NCBI RefSeq assembly: GCF_001577835.2
Contig: NC_029521.1
Coordinates: 18,630,470-18,694,469 of the forward strand
DNA length: 64,000 bases
Source: Coturnix japonica
Lineage: Eukaryota; Chordata; Aves; Galliformes; Phasianidae
Direction of reading: 5' to 3'
Below are positions 27,672 to 42,000 of the stretch, one piece after another; positions within the stretch are counted from its first letter, which is position 1; the number at the start of each line of letters is the position of its first letter. A program made the position numbers and the translations under genes. A model generated the notes under the pieces. It ran no database searches. It saw nothing but the letters and a program-made list of their open reading frames with translations, and was not told the origin of the DNA.

Positions 27672-27674
27672 AAA
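27552..27674. repeat. A tract followed by a (GAAA)n microsatellite
   Basis: A run of about 21 A, a short spacer, then about 21 uninterrupted GAAA units. A purine-only strand of this length can form triplex DNA. Length polymorphism is expected. Confidence 0.95.
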
Positions 27675-30600
27675 GCAAGTACCGTTGCAGCAAATTTTTC
27701 ATGCAATAGAATTTTAAAAAAATAAAAAATAAAAATGCTACTCTTCCCCCATACTGATGTGAATTACTGTTAGTATCCTTTATGTATGTTATACTGAACC
27801 AATCAATGCGTAGTCACAAGGACAATGTTATTCCTTAGGCAGCTCTCCAAAATGTGTAGGTAGGACAAAGCTCTACTGTGCTATAGGAAAAGCATCTCCA
27901 TGGGACAGGTAATCTGTTCCCTGTAGTAGTACATTTAGGTTTGGTGTGCTGATAATCCTTTACAGAGAAAAATGGAACAAAACAAATTCTCTCCCAGGTT
28001 TCTTAAATGCAATTTCATGTCTTTCTATTATGAAAGAAATCAAACTATTGGGAAGGTCTGAGAAGGGAGGAAGAAAAATAATACATGAATTTATACCTTC
28101 TTAATGCAAGCATTCAAAGAAACTCCTAGTCTGAGAAATTTCAAACCACATTATAAAACTCAACATTCAAAGTATTCCTGACATATTTACTATGTATAAA
28201 AAAATTGTTTATATTTCATGTGGCTGAAGTTAAAATTTATGGTGCTAAGATGCAAATTTACTGAGATGCTGGGGGAAGAATGGAGAAATATTAAATAAGA
28301 TGAGTTAAACATTAAAATACAGATTGACCTATCACACAAGGAAAACATTAGATAAAATAAAGCAAGGTACTGTTTCTCATGCACTTCATGTAAACATTAA
28401 GTGTATTGAATCACATCTACTACTCCTTTATTTTTTAGATTTGATGGATTTTTTTTCCCTTCTCAAAATTAATCTATGCTGTTGAAATATTCATGGCAAT
28501 GTGAACAGAATACTGTTGGGTTTAGAAAGATACTACATTATGGGGATTATCTCTCAATTACTCTTACTTTACATGACAAGAAACAACAATATGAACAGTA
28601 ACAACCAAGCATGTTGAATTGGATGCTGAGACAATAAAATAATTTTTCAGACAAACTAAAGCTATCTGTGGATGTTCTTGTATTTTAAAGATACATCTTA
28701 GCTGTCTAGGTCTCACCCATTTAATTGGCATGGCTATCAGTCTGAGCTGACTGCTACAATTACATTTTTCCTGCCACAGCAACAGCTTCTCAATTTTTTT
28801 TTCCTGCAAGTACTTCTTTGTGTTTGCCAGGGGAAAGCAAAACAGAGAAATGAACACTTCAACATTAGCTTTCTTTGAAGAAGTCCTAGATACGTCCCTT
28901 TGATTAATGCTGTTTTAATCACAAATACCTGATTTCTTCAAGTATTTTCACATCTGTCTGTATATTATCTTAACTCATCAGGGTCAAGCAGACATACAGG
29001 ATTTTCTGGGTGCCTGAAAAGAGACTGGCATTAAATATGGATGTATTAATGCATGCAAGAGTACTTATTTCTAAATAAGTATTTTTTAAATTGTTATTTC
29101 TATTTAAGTATAGAGAGAAATGGTACTAGCTGTAGGCTCTGTAGACTTTTCAGATGTAACTATTTAAAATGCAAATATGTGCATATGTGATTATTAGGGT
29201 CTATGTTTAGAAAAATGTCTCTTTAAGTGTTTAAATTCCTCATTATTTTTTCAAAAGATTCATGAGAATTCTTTCCCTCAGATCACCTTTCAATTTTTAA
29301 TTTACTTTATTAAAATCTCACTAAAATATCATATTGCAAACTTCTCAATCTGGAATTCATTAACATATCAGAAGATAATTTATCAGTCACATCTCATATA
29401 TTGCTTTTCATACACTGGTTTGTCATTCCTCTGCTTTCATTTTCCTTTCTGTGAACTAAAGAGAACTCATTTCAGATTTCTATAAATACAGGACATGTAA
29501 AGTTTAACTCTTTAAAGTCATTTAAATACTTTGATTGGCTAACTTCACATATGCTCTTTAAAACAAACAAACACCTTCTTTTCCTTGATACTTGGAAACT
29601 ACTGAAGTATAGAAAGGGTTAAATATAAGACAGCAATGCTAGAAAAATCTTACCCTAAAAGCTCAATAGCAGTTTACGCAGTTAGGAACATTTTAGCTCT
29701 AACGGCATTAACAATGTTGACATGGAAAGACTTCTGTTTTCGGTGAAGTCTCAGACAAGTCACTTAAGCCTTCACGAATCCCCGGTATCTGATCAGAAAA
29801 ATGGAACAGTGCCCTTGGCAAACACCCTCAATCCAGCATACATAAGATATATACACTGCAACATCTACAAGTTATCCTCCCTTGGAAAATGCAGTGTTAC
29901 TGCTTCAAGGAAAGGTGGTGAGAACAAATATTTCAAGAATCAGGCATACATATAAACAAAAGTAAATAGATAAATAACAATGCATGGCTAAATTAATATA
30001 GTCAATATAGCACTAAAAATGCTATTGGTAGCTGTCCATCTGCCTGCATTAGAAGATAGGTTCTCATCTGTACTTACATTCAGGCACAATACACTTCAGC
30101 ACATACACTTCTTCTGAATTTCCTCTGATGACCACAGTGACATAAAAGAGCTCCTGAATAAATGAAATTCAGTCTTAAAGCAGCTACTGTCTGTATGAAC
30201 AGAAACACATCCTACATAATTCAGTTACAGTAAGCATACAGCAGATTGTCAGGAGACAGATGACAGCACCATATGAAGCAGCAGCAACTGGAAAGTCACT
30301 ACGATAGTCAGTTAAACGTAATACATTGAAACTAGAAAATAAAAATTATATTTTAAAATGCCCACCCCCTGTGCACAGTATTTTTAGCAGATCCATTCCA
30401 AAATAGTATCATCATAAAACTTCATAACACAAATAGAGAGCTGGTTCCAGAAATGAAACCCATCATCAAGGATAATAGATCTTATGGGCTCTTTAATAGC
30501 ATTTCTGCTGGAAAGAACAATTTATGGAACAGAGATGTCAGATAGGAGCAAAAAAAGTTTGTAGATAATCTCTCAACTTTTCTCAAGACTGCAACTATAA

Positions 30601-31074
30601 AAGATATCTACAAAGAATGAGGAAGATGAAATTCATCTCACCGAACTTTGATTGTAGCTACCTGCATGTTAGCTCAATGAGAAGTAACATATACCTGATC
30701 TGTCCTAGACATCTATTTAAGATAGCACAAGTTATGCCCTAAAAGTACTTAGTCCCATTCACTGAAATCTTCAGAAGTGTTAACATATTTTACTGGAAAA
30801 TGTTTGCATTGGAATAGATGAATCCAACCCACTTTGTTGTCACTGGATGCAACTAAGAAGAGAAACGGTATGTCTATAAACCTAGGTGAAAACCACTATA
30901 CTTATTCTCAGTTTGGCAATGAAGAAAGCTGTTGTGGTGATAAATAATTACAGGAGTTCAAGTAGAGGTCTCTCTTTAATGTATGTACCTCCTATATTTC
31001 GTATGCCACTGTACTGCTATACATCCTTATTTTTGAAGCTGTACCTGATTTATTCAGGAATGTTCTGCAAAGCA

Positions 31075-31099
31075 CACATACACACACACACACACAAAA

Positions 31100-31130
<31 letters not shown>

Positions 31131-31133
31131 ATT
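31075..31133. repeat. Compound (CA)n-(AAAT)n microsatellite
   Basis: About 10 CA units pass directly into about 9 AAAT units. Confidence 0.95.
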
Positions 31134-32489
31134 CAAAATCTATTAATTGCTGCTAATGAACCCTTAAAAGAAGGCCATAATCAGCAGGACTTGTCTTAAT
31201 GATATCCTGAAACAGGAAATGTCAGTAAATCTTAGTACTCCAGGAAAAAGAGTGTCTGTTTGTCCTTTAATTTCACTTTATCTCCTTTCTACATTCTTTG
31301 AGATAACGTTAAAAAGGAGACACTAGTAATTTCTTACTAATGTTTTCACCTTAAAAAAAAAAAACACCACTATTATTCTTTTTCAAGTGGATTTATCACA
31401 GTTTTTACTCCATTTTTTTTCCCTATAGAAGTACCACTAGTACCACTATACCTTTAACAACTTTCTTTAAACTCTCTCTAGAATTTTTCAGTCTCAGCAT
31501 TATCTTTCATATGCAGCTGTCAGAGAAGGCACATTCATAAGGCTGAGTGGAAACCTCATTGTTCTCTACAGCTACCTGAAAGATTGCAGTGAGCATGCCT
31601 GTCTCTTTTCAGGTGACAAGTGATAGGACCTTTTCTGAAAAACTTTTTGGCCCCAGGGTGACATCAAGTGGACTCTTGAGCCAATTGCTCTATGCTTGCT
31701 GAAAACAGTCTTTCTGACAGCTCCTTACTAAGCTGTTCCAAATGTGTAAAGACTGTTGTCAGCAACAGCTGCCTCTGTTTTAATTTTCATTCTTTTGTAA
31801 AGTCTTAGTGTCAAGTTTACCATACTTAACTCAAGTCTCTTCCCAGACATAATAAATCTAGGCACATGCCAACTCTCAGAATCTATTTCTCATCTAATAA
31901 ATCTCATTTAAGAAATCGCACTATGTGGCAATATGGACTGCAGTCCAAAAGCAAATTTCTGGACAATTAAATCAATAAACAGTTATATGACAATCACTTT
32001 CCAACATTAAGGATGTTGTCTTACAAGTTTACCCGTTTTCTTCCTGGTTATTGCACAGCATTTAAGAATCTTCTCAAATAAAATTATAAAGGCAGAAGGA
32101 ATGGAATCTTCCTATGAATTTGTATCCTTTGATCTCACTGTCAAACTAGACTCATCACAAGAACCTTGCCCTTATTTCAAAGAATTGGGTACATTCTGCC
32201 TGCTTTTCTTTTAGGGAGACATTGTTTTGAACAAATCTTCTGCTTCTAAATGTCTATCCACAAATTTCATATGATAGTAAGTGTATTTCAGACTTGTTTG
32301 AAAGGAAGTATCATGTCAGATTTCAGTATGGTTACACTGACCAGCTGAAAGAAACTAAAAGATACAGTATTCTTAAGTAAGCATGGTTTCATCAATAAGT
32401 TTAAAAATAATAACTACTGACTACAAAATTGTATTTCTCTATACAGATACATAGATGTTAATCCTCAAACTATGTAACACAATAGAAGG

Positions 32490-33325
32490 GAAGGGTATGA
32501 TCCAGAAGGACCTGGACACACCCAAAAAGTGGGCACATGAGAGTCTAATGAGATTTAACCAGGCCAAGTGCAAAGATTTGCACTTAGGTTAGGGCAGTCC
32601 CAGATATGAGTACAGTCTGAGAGAACAACTTGAGAACAGCCCTGAGGAGAAGGACTTTGGGGTCCTGATGGATGAAAAGCCAGACATGAGCCAGTGGTTC
32701 TCTTGCAGCCCAGAAAGCCAACAGTGTCTTGTGCTGCATCAAAAGAGGGGTGGGAACAGTGGGAGGCAGGTAATCGCCCAATTCTGCTCTGCCCTCATTG
32801 AGTCCCATCTGGAATACCGTGTCCAGGCCTCGGTCCCCCAGCACAAGACAGACATGGAGCTGTTGGAGCAGATCCAAAGGACAGCCATGGAGATACTCAA
32901 GGCTGGAGCATGTCTCCCATCTGAAAATAGATTGAAGGAATTCAGTTTGTTTAGCTTCTGAGAAGGCTCCATAGAGACCTCACTGCAGCCTTCCATTTAT
33001 CTGAAGTGAGCTTACAAGCAGGAGGAGGACTGACATTTAACATGGTCTGATAGTGATAAGACAAGATGGATCAGCTTTTAATTTAAAAGGGGGAGGTTAG
33101 TTATTAGGGAGAATTTTTTTACTCAGAGGATAGAGAGTCACTGGCATAGACTGTCAAGAGAGGCTGCGGATGCCACAGTCCCTGAAAGCACACAAGGTCA
33201 AGTTGGATAGGATCCTGGGGAGCCTGATCTAGTGGGTGACAATCCTGCCCCTAGCAGGGGAGCTGGAACTAGCTTATCTTCAAGGTTTCCTCCAACTTAA
33301 ACCATTACATGATTCTATGATATGA
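32490..33325 (+). mobile_element. CR1 LINE 3' part, forward orientation
   Basis: Plus-strand translation shows CR1 reverse-transcriptase tail blocks (FGVLMDEKPDMSQ, AQFCSALIESHLEYRVQ, MELLEQIQRTAMEIL), then the non-coding CR1 tail ending in CATGATTCTATGATATGA at about 33325. It is decayed, with the frame broken repeatedly, and 5'-truncated downstream of the RT active site. Confidence 0.92.
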
Positions 33326-35600
33326 TTTGTTTTCATTCTTCCTCCTTCCATTTCAGTGTCTTATGAAAATACACTGGAGGTTTCCATATTTCTTTTACTA
33401 ATCCTTTTTCCCCCCAGTCTAAATGTGCTTGGAAAGATTAACCACTCTGAATGTGTTTTGTAAAATATACCTACAGGAGTTTTGTCCAAAGCCTGTCTTG
33501 GCAGCAGTTTCCACGCCGCTTACATGTCAACTAATATCTTCATTCTAATACTCAAATGACATCAAGCTGACGTGTTCTGCCAACAGTTCCTCCAAGTTTC
33601 ATTGCCATGTTTTTATTTAAAAGCTGTGATTGACTCTTGAAAAGATGCTTTTATCTGCTGTGAAGCTGGTGGTAAGCAGATCCATGCTAATTCCTAGAAA
33701 ATCTTGGTAAGGCCTTAAGGAAGCTACTCATCTAGAAGAAATAGTCTGCCCTTCAGAGTATAATAATCACCCAGATGCCCACAGGGACTTTTCTAACAAG
33801 ACCTTGTCTTATCTGAACTTTGGAGTTTCAGAGATGGGCTTGATGAGGAATGACAACTCTTAGTCATGGCAAACTCTGGAAGTAATAAACTTCTTTCAGA
33901 ATAAAGACAGAAAACCTGCTGCATTTAATCTGCAATTGTATGGTACTAGGAACCATATATTTGTCCTCTAAATATCCACAATTCTTTTGTTCATATCACT
34001 TGTTCACATAGAAAATAGTTTCAAAACAATATAAGCAGCAGAGCTGTAGGCATTATCAGAATTAATTTAATCTAATTTACAACACTATTATTCACCAGAG
34101 GCAACAGAAAATTTTGATTCTGTTTTCCCTGAAAGTCATAGCAAAATGAGAGAGCTTTAAAAAGAATAGACTTGATATGCTTTCCTTCCAGTTTCTAGAA
34201 GATTTTGCTTCCTCATCTTCTTTAGGCTCAAGAAAAACTAAGAGAATATGGTCTCAGTGCCAAACATGATGTTAGAATACCTTCTTTTCTAAAGCATGGG
34301 GAAGGTCATTTACTAACTGACAAGAGGAAGATGTGAGAGTTAGAGAACCTGAGGCAATGGGGGGAAAAAATAGTTGTTGTAGAAACCATATTGGATGATA
34401 ACTGCTTTGTAAATATGAGAAATACTTTGTTTATTTCACTAAATAAGAATCTGCTAATGCATTATCATCTAGCTAGTTTTTTGGGAGGATGTATTTATTG
34501 AGGGTCAGACTTAGCTGAGATTAATTCACACAGTTCCATTGCATTAGCTGTTACCAGATGAAGTTTCACAAGATGTGGCCTAATACCAACAGAAAACATG
34601 TTAAACATAAATGCAGTGCACAAAGTAACTATAACAAATGACATTTTCCTCAGTGTTATAGAGTGCTATTACAACTTGAGGTAAAATTGTTCAGAAAATA
34701 AATAAATAAATAAATAAATAAATAAAGGGAATAAGGAAGGAAAACAAATATTTCAATCTATTACTGATCCTACATGGAATATGATGTTTCCAATTAAAAG
34801 CAGATGGTTAAAAAAAATGATAATAATAATAAAAAATAAAAATAAAAAACACCATAAGTAAAACGCTTATTTTCACTGAATAAAATAAACATATATAAAA
34901 TGTTACATTAAAACTTACATTAAATCAATACACAAATAGGGTCTTTTTAGTGCAATTTACTGACAAGAATACAATTTGTGTGTTTGAGGAACCACAGGAG
35001 GGTACCACTGATTAGTAATCAAGGGTTGTTATCTCAGAAAGAGAATTATTCTGACAAAATTTTTTGTGCTTACTCTGAACTGTCATTATTTAGAAGAAAA
35101 GAGTACTTAATGTGCTGATTTTAAATATCTTGAGAAAGACATCAATGTCCTAAATGCTGTCTACTGACTGATATAATCTGATGATGCATGTACACCTTTG
35201 AACAGTTGTAAAGACAGACAAAAATATGTTATACATTGTCTACATCATGGGAAGGCAAGCAGGCAAAATCACTTCGTTTTGCCACAAAGGGCTGAATTCC
35301 CTAACGCCTTATATTTCATCATAATAATTTACACCTGCTCAAAGTTGCCAAACTGCTCTGGTTTCATTTAACACCTATCTCACTTTGTACATGTTCAACT
35401 GAATACACAAGGTGCAAACCAGTAGAGAATTAGGATTTCCAGAATATTAAATCTCATGATTAAAGTTTCATAATACAGTTGTCACAGAATGAAATTTCAT
35501 CTGAGGATATTCCTAAACATACAGGTAAGTATATAGAAAGATATCCTTAAATTTATTGCCAGATAGTGAGAAAAAGAAAACAAAAATCACACTTACGGAG
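33326..35600. other. Non-coding stretch, nothing recognised
   Basis: AT-rich unique sequence; only an (AAAT)n run at 34696 stands out. Confidence 0.5.
34696..34727. repeat. (AAAT)n microsatellite
   Basis: About eight perfect tetranucleotide units. Confidence 0.95.
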
Positions 35601-35604
35601 ACAG

Positions 35605-36090
35605 AGTCATAGAATGATTTGGGCTGGAAGGGACCTTTACGATTATCTCATTCCAACAGCCCTGTTATAGGCAGGGACACCTCCCTCTAGATCAGGTTGC
35701 TCACAATGCCAACCAGCCTGGCCTTGAATGAATCCAGGGAGGAGGCAATCCAAACCTCACTGGGTAATCTGTTCCAGTGAGTCACCACTCTCATAGTAAT
35801 GAATTTATTCCTAATATCTAATGTAAACCTATCCTCTTCCAGTTTAAAACCATTTCCTCTTTTTCTGTCACTACATACCCTTATAAAAAGTCCCTCCCCA
35901 GCTTTCCTGTAGGCCCCCTTCAGGTACTGGAAGGCTGCTGTAAGGTCTCCCCAGGGCCTTCTCTTCTTGCTGAAGAGCCTGTCCTCATAGGAGAGCTGCT
36001 TCAGCCCACTGATCATGTTCATGGCCTTCCTCTGGTGCTGCTCCAACAGCTCCAGCAACACTCCAGATGGGGTCTCACAAGAGCAGAAAC
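35605..36090 (-). mobile_element. CR1 LINE 3' fragment, reverse orientation
   Basis: The CR1 3' signature is at 35605 (TCATAGAATGATTTGGGCTGG on the plus strand). The minus-strand frame 35687-36061 shows LLELLEQHQRKAMNMI, LSYEDRLFS, RGDLTAAFQYLK, RNKFITMRVV and HWNRLPSEVW, which is the CR1 carboxy-terminal tail. It is 5'-truncated downstream of the RT core. Confidence 0.92.
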
Positions 36091-39000
36091 ATCTTTCTTT
36101 GTCTTTTACATTAAGTTCAAGAGTTGGTATTTATGATGAATGAACACTTCCATCAGTATACACATAGCTTCTAGCATAAAAAACAAAACAACAACAACAA
36201 AAACACAGAAGATGCTACAAAATACACTTCAACTTCTGGACTGAATGCACTGAAAATATATACACTGCCCATCTCAAGCAAATACAAATTCATTCTGAGA
36301 GTAGGTCATTGACTGCTCATGCTGTTTTGATGCTGAAAACACTGTATTGCTCTGTCAATCTTTTCTACACTTCTGTGATATTAACACACACCTTCACTTA
36401 CATTTTCTAGGTACAAGGCAATCCAGACTGGATTCATCTTCACAATTACAGTTTGCATTATCAGACACAGAACAGTGGAAAATTCAGTGGTTGAAAAGAT
36501 AGTACAGAACTCTCCATAAACCCTGCCTTGGGAAAGCAAAAGACACCCTCAGATTAAGGTAGAAGTTTGAAAGAGATCATTCATACTTATGAGTGCATGT
36601 TGAAATTTAAAATGATTGCATTAAGAAGTAAGAGAACCAAAGACTTTGTACTGCCAGATGCATGGCAAGTTTATCAGATTTAAATATAAGGACAAATTAC
36701 AGTGTGTAAATATATTAAAAAAATAACCTCCTTCTCCAAATAAATTGCAATGTAAATGCAAAGCAGATTTACAGAGCAGGCACTGGGGCTCTGATGCTCT
36801 GCTTCTTATGTAAGAATAATTTTCTTCAGGTGTTTAGTAAAAACCACAAATAAACCCCTCTTAACTGTCTGTCTTTTTCTCTCACTAATCTCATGCTGTT
36901 CCAACTTGTAAGAACAAGGCCCAAGCTATCCTAACTTTTTTTCTATTTCTTTTCCACTGTTTTAACTAATGGTAACAAAACGAACAGCAAAATCTCCTCT
37001 CTCCATGCCCTCTTTAAACAAAAAAAAAAAAAAAATTAAAAAATTGAAGAAGCAAACCTTGGAGTGTGCTGATCTGGCAGATCTTTCTGATCTCTCTCTG
37101 CTTTAATTTTAGCACTGAAAAGCTAATCAAGTTGCATTTTGAAACTCTATGAAACTTTACTTCCTGCTGCTAGGTTCAGTGCTGATAATTACATAGTGAC
37201 TGTTATAGAGGAGGGAAGGAATATTTGTGCAGAGCATTCTTATCTAAACTTGGCAGAATGTCTGTTATTAAAAGTCCACTCACAAGTTTTCTTTGATCCA
37301 CTTTAACTTTTGTTAAGGTCATTGTACTTATGTGAAAATGGTTTCACTGGCTGAGTTCAGTTTTCCAAGAAGTTCAGTTTGGATCTGGGAATATACATAA
37401 AGCAGATGTCTGGCAATTTTTTATTTTTTTTTTAATTAATTTCATTTTTCTGAAGCCATTTCAGTGAACAAATAACTTTGCACTCTACAGCATGGATGAA
37501 AATGCATTTGAACTATCTTTGAATCACAAACACTTCAATATATGAAGGGAAGATCACTCATATGGTCCAATTTGTCTATATGAATAACCTTAAAAACATA
37601 TACTTCTTGACACTTGATACTTAACTTCCATGTCTATAGTGATTTTTATATGTGAACAGGAAACACCAGAATTCTTATGATGAGAACTACTGAGCTGATG
37701 AGTGGAATTATAGACAATATGAGGATAAATTATTTCTCCTTTTCCAGTGATATATGCAAAATATTTTTTATGGACCACCTTCCTTTTCTGTTGGCTCTAT
37801 GGGCATATGGGAAGTGAAGTTACCCTTTACAGTGATGATCAAGCACAGTTATCAAATATATAGACAGGCATTGTGTTAGATGTTTCAGTTTTCACTTTAT
37901 CTAGTAAGATTTTGGAACAGCCAGCATCTACACCTGGTTACAATATTTTTTATTCACTATCTCATTTCTTGTCTTCTAGGCTGTGACTTCCTATGTCTGA
38001 GATAATTATTTATGATGTTGACCTGATTGTTTACTTTCTTTTCATCCTTCCAGAATACCAATTAGGTAGAACAGTATGAAGATTCTCAAAGATCTAGCAA
38101 GAATTGCAAGGGACTCTTTGTAATATCTATGTATAATCATAATTTATATCTGATATGCATGATGTCACAATGTGTGATGCACAATGTCACACTTAATGTC
38201 TACTTCTAGATTCAATATTACGAGATTAATTTCAAAACAAAGCCTTGAGATGCTCAGGATGTATTTCATTTCACTTGGCTATTACTGCCATCTACTGGTA
38301 TAATTTTCGAACTTCAAGACTCTCCATTCACAAATCACATCGAATGTAGTCAGGCCTACACCTGATTTACTTGATGATGTAATGCCTCATGCTGGTATGC
38401 AGTCTCATATGCATTCAGTTTTTAGTGGTAATAATTTCACTCTCTTGCCTGTAAGCATGAAGACCTACTTAGCTATCAAATAAGAAAATTGTACAGAGAT
38501 GTAGTAGCAGTTTCTAATGAACTCTGCACATTCTGGAATGTTTCCCTGGAACAGGCTGCATTATGTACAACTGTAGTAGTTATTACTGAATTATTCATAA
38601 TGATTTCTAATGAATACTAGTGATGAAAATAATTATGGTAAAGGAAGCTAGTTGTATCCCTTCTTCAGTCAAGAGAAAGTGTAAAATCTTGCTTTAAAAA
38701 ATAATCAGTTTCTAAATCTAATTTCCACCTGATATGAGACCACAATAAGGGAAAACTCATCAAGTGAAAACTGGCTCCTGAAGGCTGAAGTTCAAATGAG
38801 AATAATGCACAAAATCTTAATCAAGAAGATAATTGTCTATTAGAAACAGATGGTAATATATCTGTAATGCATACATATAAAGAAAGTTGAATTTTCTTGG
38901 GAATTTGCTTGATCTCAAATGAACTGTTTAATTCAGATGAAGATGGGTTACTACAGTCATATGGATTTATTTCCTAAGTTGCATACTGCAGCATTTTTTT

Positions 39001-42000
39001 GTAGTTATACGCATTCAAAGCATGTAAATAAGTTGTCTTGAGCATAACCTAAATGTCAGACCACATAAATAGGAACTCTCCCATCTAAAGTAACATTATC
39101 AAGGTTCAGTGATGAAAATACTTCCCTCAGCCTTCTGAAAAATACTCTAAAAAACAACACATCACATGACTTTGCTCCCCTGCATGGTGCTCCTGAGTTT
39201 AAATCAAATTTACACTTTAGACAACTAAGAAATAAAAATCCAATAATTCAATACAAGTACATTTAAATTTTGTTTCAATAGTTAATTAAATTTCTTATAC
39301 CTTCACACTACTAACTCTGGGACAGTTCAGAATTTCATGGTAGCTTATCACAGGTTCCTATATCATAAAGCAGACGCTGAGGAGTCAGTCAGTGAGCTCC
39401 ATTCATTTTTAATTCCCCAGCTGATCTCCAAGTCCTGCTACAGGCCTCTAAGTCATGTTATTACATTTGTAATAACATACATCATCCCCTAACTCTGCCA
39501 CAGGAAAAAAAACTTTCTACAATGCAACAACAAAAATAAAAAATGCAGTTAAGCAAATGAACCTCCAGTATTAGTTATGCAAATTGGACAAAAGTAAATG
39601 CAAGTGAGACATCAAATTCTGTACAGAGGATTTCCACACTATATGAAATCTTTTCAATCAATAAATATGCAGTTCCTATCATATTACAGTCAGACTTTCA
39701 AAAATACATATATCCAATCATTCAAGGAAACTAAAAGAAAACTCTGTTTCTAAAGTCAGGAGGGACTTAGTGATGTTAGTTGCATCCACAGATTATGCTG
39801 CTGAGCACATTTTTATTGTCAAAAATCTGTAACCCACAAGAGATAGTAAAAGGGGTCAAACACGTGCTCCTGGATGAATGTGTTTCCCAGAACTGATCAA
39901 GGAAAAAAGGAACATTAACTGTTTAAGAATTTATTAACAAATTGTATTGCTCTGAAAAGTAACAGCATGGAATGAAATCAGTCTTTGGTCTTTACCAAAA
40001 GGGGGGGATCTTGTTCCTCCTACTTTTGATTACATACAGTTATTTCTTTCACGCATCCTTTGTTCTGGATTTCCCACACACCATACCCTGCACTGAGCCA
40101 ATCCAAATTACTGAACAACAAACCTGACAAATAAAAGAGTGAATAGATTGCCTATGGTTTAAAGACTTTAATCAATTTATCACACAATCAATTAAGTGCT
40201 AGAGCTAGTAAGTCTGAGGGAAAAGGTAGGATTGTACAGCTAGTAACAGTAGATTTACCTATTCTCACAGCAGCAGATTGTTATATTACATCAGCTATGT
40301 GGTGTAATTTTTCCTCATACTGTGGCTCCAAGTGACATTTATTCTGACATCTAGCTCTATCTTCAAACCTCTTCATACAACCTTGCCCCTCCTATGCCTC
40401 AGTTCTGGTGCTACTACTATCATGATTAAAGGACATTCATTTTCTCAGCTGTACTGACATACTTCACTGAGTCAGTGTGGTTTAAAAAATAAAAAAATGA
40501 AATAAATTATTAATAATAATTAAAAAACAAAACAAAACAAAAAAGTGTCAAAAGAACCGTTCTGAAACTGGCATAGAAAAGGGGCAGGAATGTTTCACTT
40601 GGAGAAGGCAGGCTGGTCTGCAGAAATCATACTAGTTTAATCTACCACTAAACTACAGTCTCCCTGAAATTTAGGATGTCCCCCCCTCACCCCCCCCACC
40701 CCCCCTCCCTCCACCTCCTGCCTTCTCACTTCCAAAAAAAAAAACAAGTAACAAAGATATCAGTATTCTGTTTTCTCAGACTTACTTCCTTTCCCATTTT
40801 TCACTGTTTTGGACATCAACGTTTTATTGAATTAAGTTAAGTTATTCATGATAACAGAACAAGGCCAGTGGCAGACAAAACTGGGGCACTGTTTGTTAGA
40901 AGGATCACCAGAAGCAAAGTGGGGAGTATGGGCTCACCCTACTCCTAATCTTTACTGCAGTTTCCCATTATCTGAGGCTTGCAGTTTGAATTTCTCCACA
41001 GCAGACTTCGGCAGCATTTCAAATTATTTCATTTTAACAAAGCAATTCAACTGAAAATGATTATTGTATTCTGGTAAATCAGAGAGAAAAAAGAAAGAAA
41101 GGAGAAAAAAAAAAAAAAAAAAAAAAAGAAATGCCAAGTTTCAAAAATAGTATAATCTTACTAAATGAAATCATTATTTGCTCTAATGAAGACAAATCTT
41201 TCTCTTATAACTAAGTTTATAGAAAGAACATATGCCAAATAATAAAAGAACCACCTATGAAATTATAGAGCCCTGCAATATCATGCTCAGCCTAAATGTA
41301 GCATTTATAATTTTTTATATAATCTATTAACAACAACAAAAAAATCATCTCCATAACTCTAGCTCTTAGTTGGATTTTTATCTTCCTGTACCACAAGAAG
41401 TAATAAGAGATGCTACATGGAATTATTCATTTCTTTTCAATAGAAACCTGAAAGTTTATGTAAAGCTGTACATAGCAGTTTCAAAAAGAGAAATGATTGA
41501 ATGTTGCCACTTTTATTCCAGTTTGGGAAGAAGCATGTTCAGAAATAAAAGACAGGGCAAGTAACTTCTGCATTTTTTTTCATTTTGTTGAAAGTAATAT
41601 TCACAGAAATTTTGAACTGATAATTTGACTTTTCAGCAAAAGAGTAATTTAAGAAATTATCAATTAGGTAATGAACTGGGCCACAGAAAATCTCAACACT
41701 GCAGAATACTGCTCTGCAGGTGAAAAAAAAACAATTCACACTCCTTCAAACGTTAAATCCTCAGTAGACTGTTAATCAAATCATTGTGTTGACCAGTCTG
41801 AATTAAGCTAACTGAGGTGTGATCTCTGTGATCACATTTGTGATCAGGGAAATCAATATCAAGTTGCACCTCTATTCTCCTGTACATACATCTCAGTGTT
41901 AGAGTCCCCATGGCACAGAATGGATCAGCTTAATCACCACTCTCACACAGATCAACTTTGAATTGGAACAGATGCAAGGAGGTCTGTAGTACATCCTTCT

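Larger units (their letters stand above)
25800..32480. other. Non-coding AT-rich stretch with microsatellites only
   Basis: No gene, splice structure or transposon was recognised beyond the simple repeats listed separately. Open frames are short or fall in the microsatellites. Confidence 0.55.

Noticed and set aside
27514-27725. Lysine/glutamate-rich and phenylalanine-rich frames
   Set aside because: They are translations of the (GAAA)n microsatellite.
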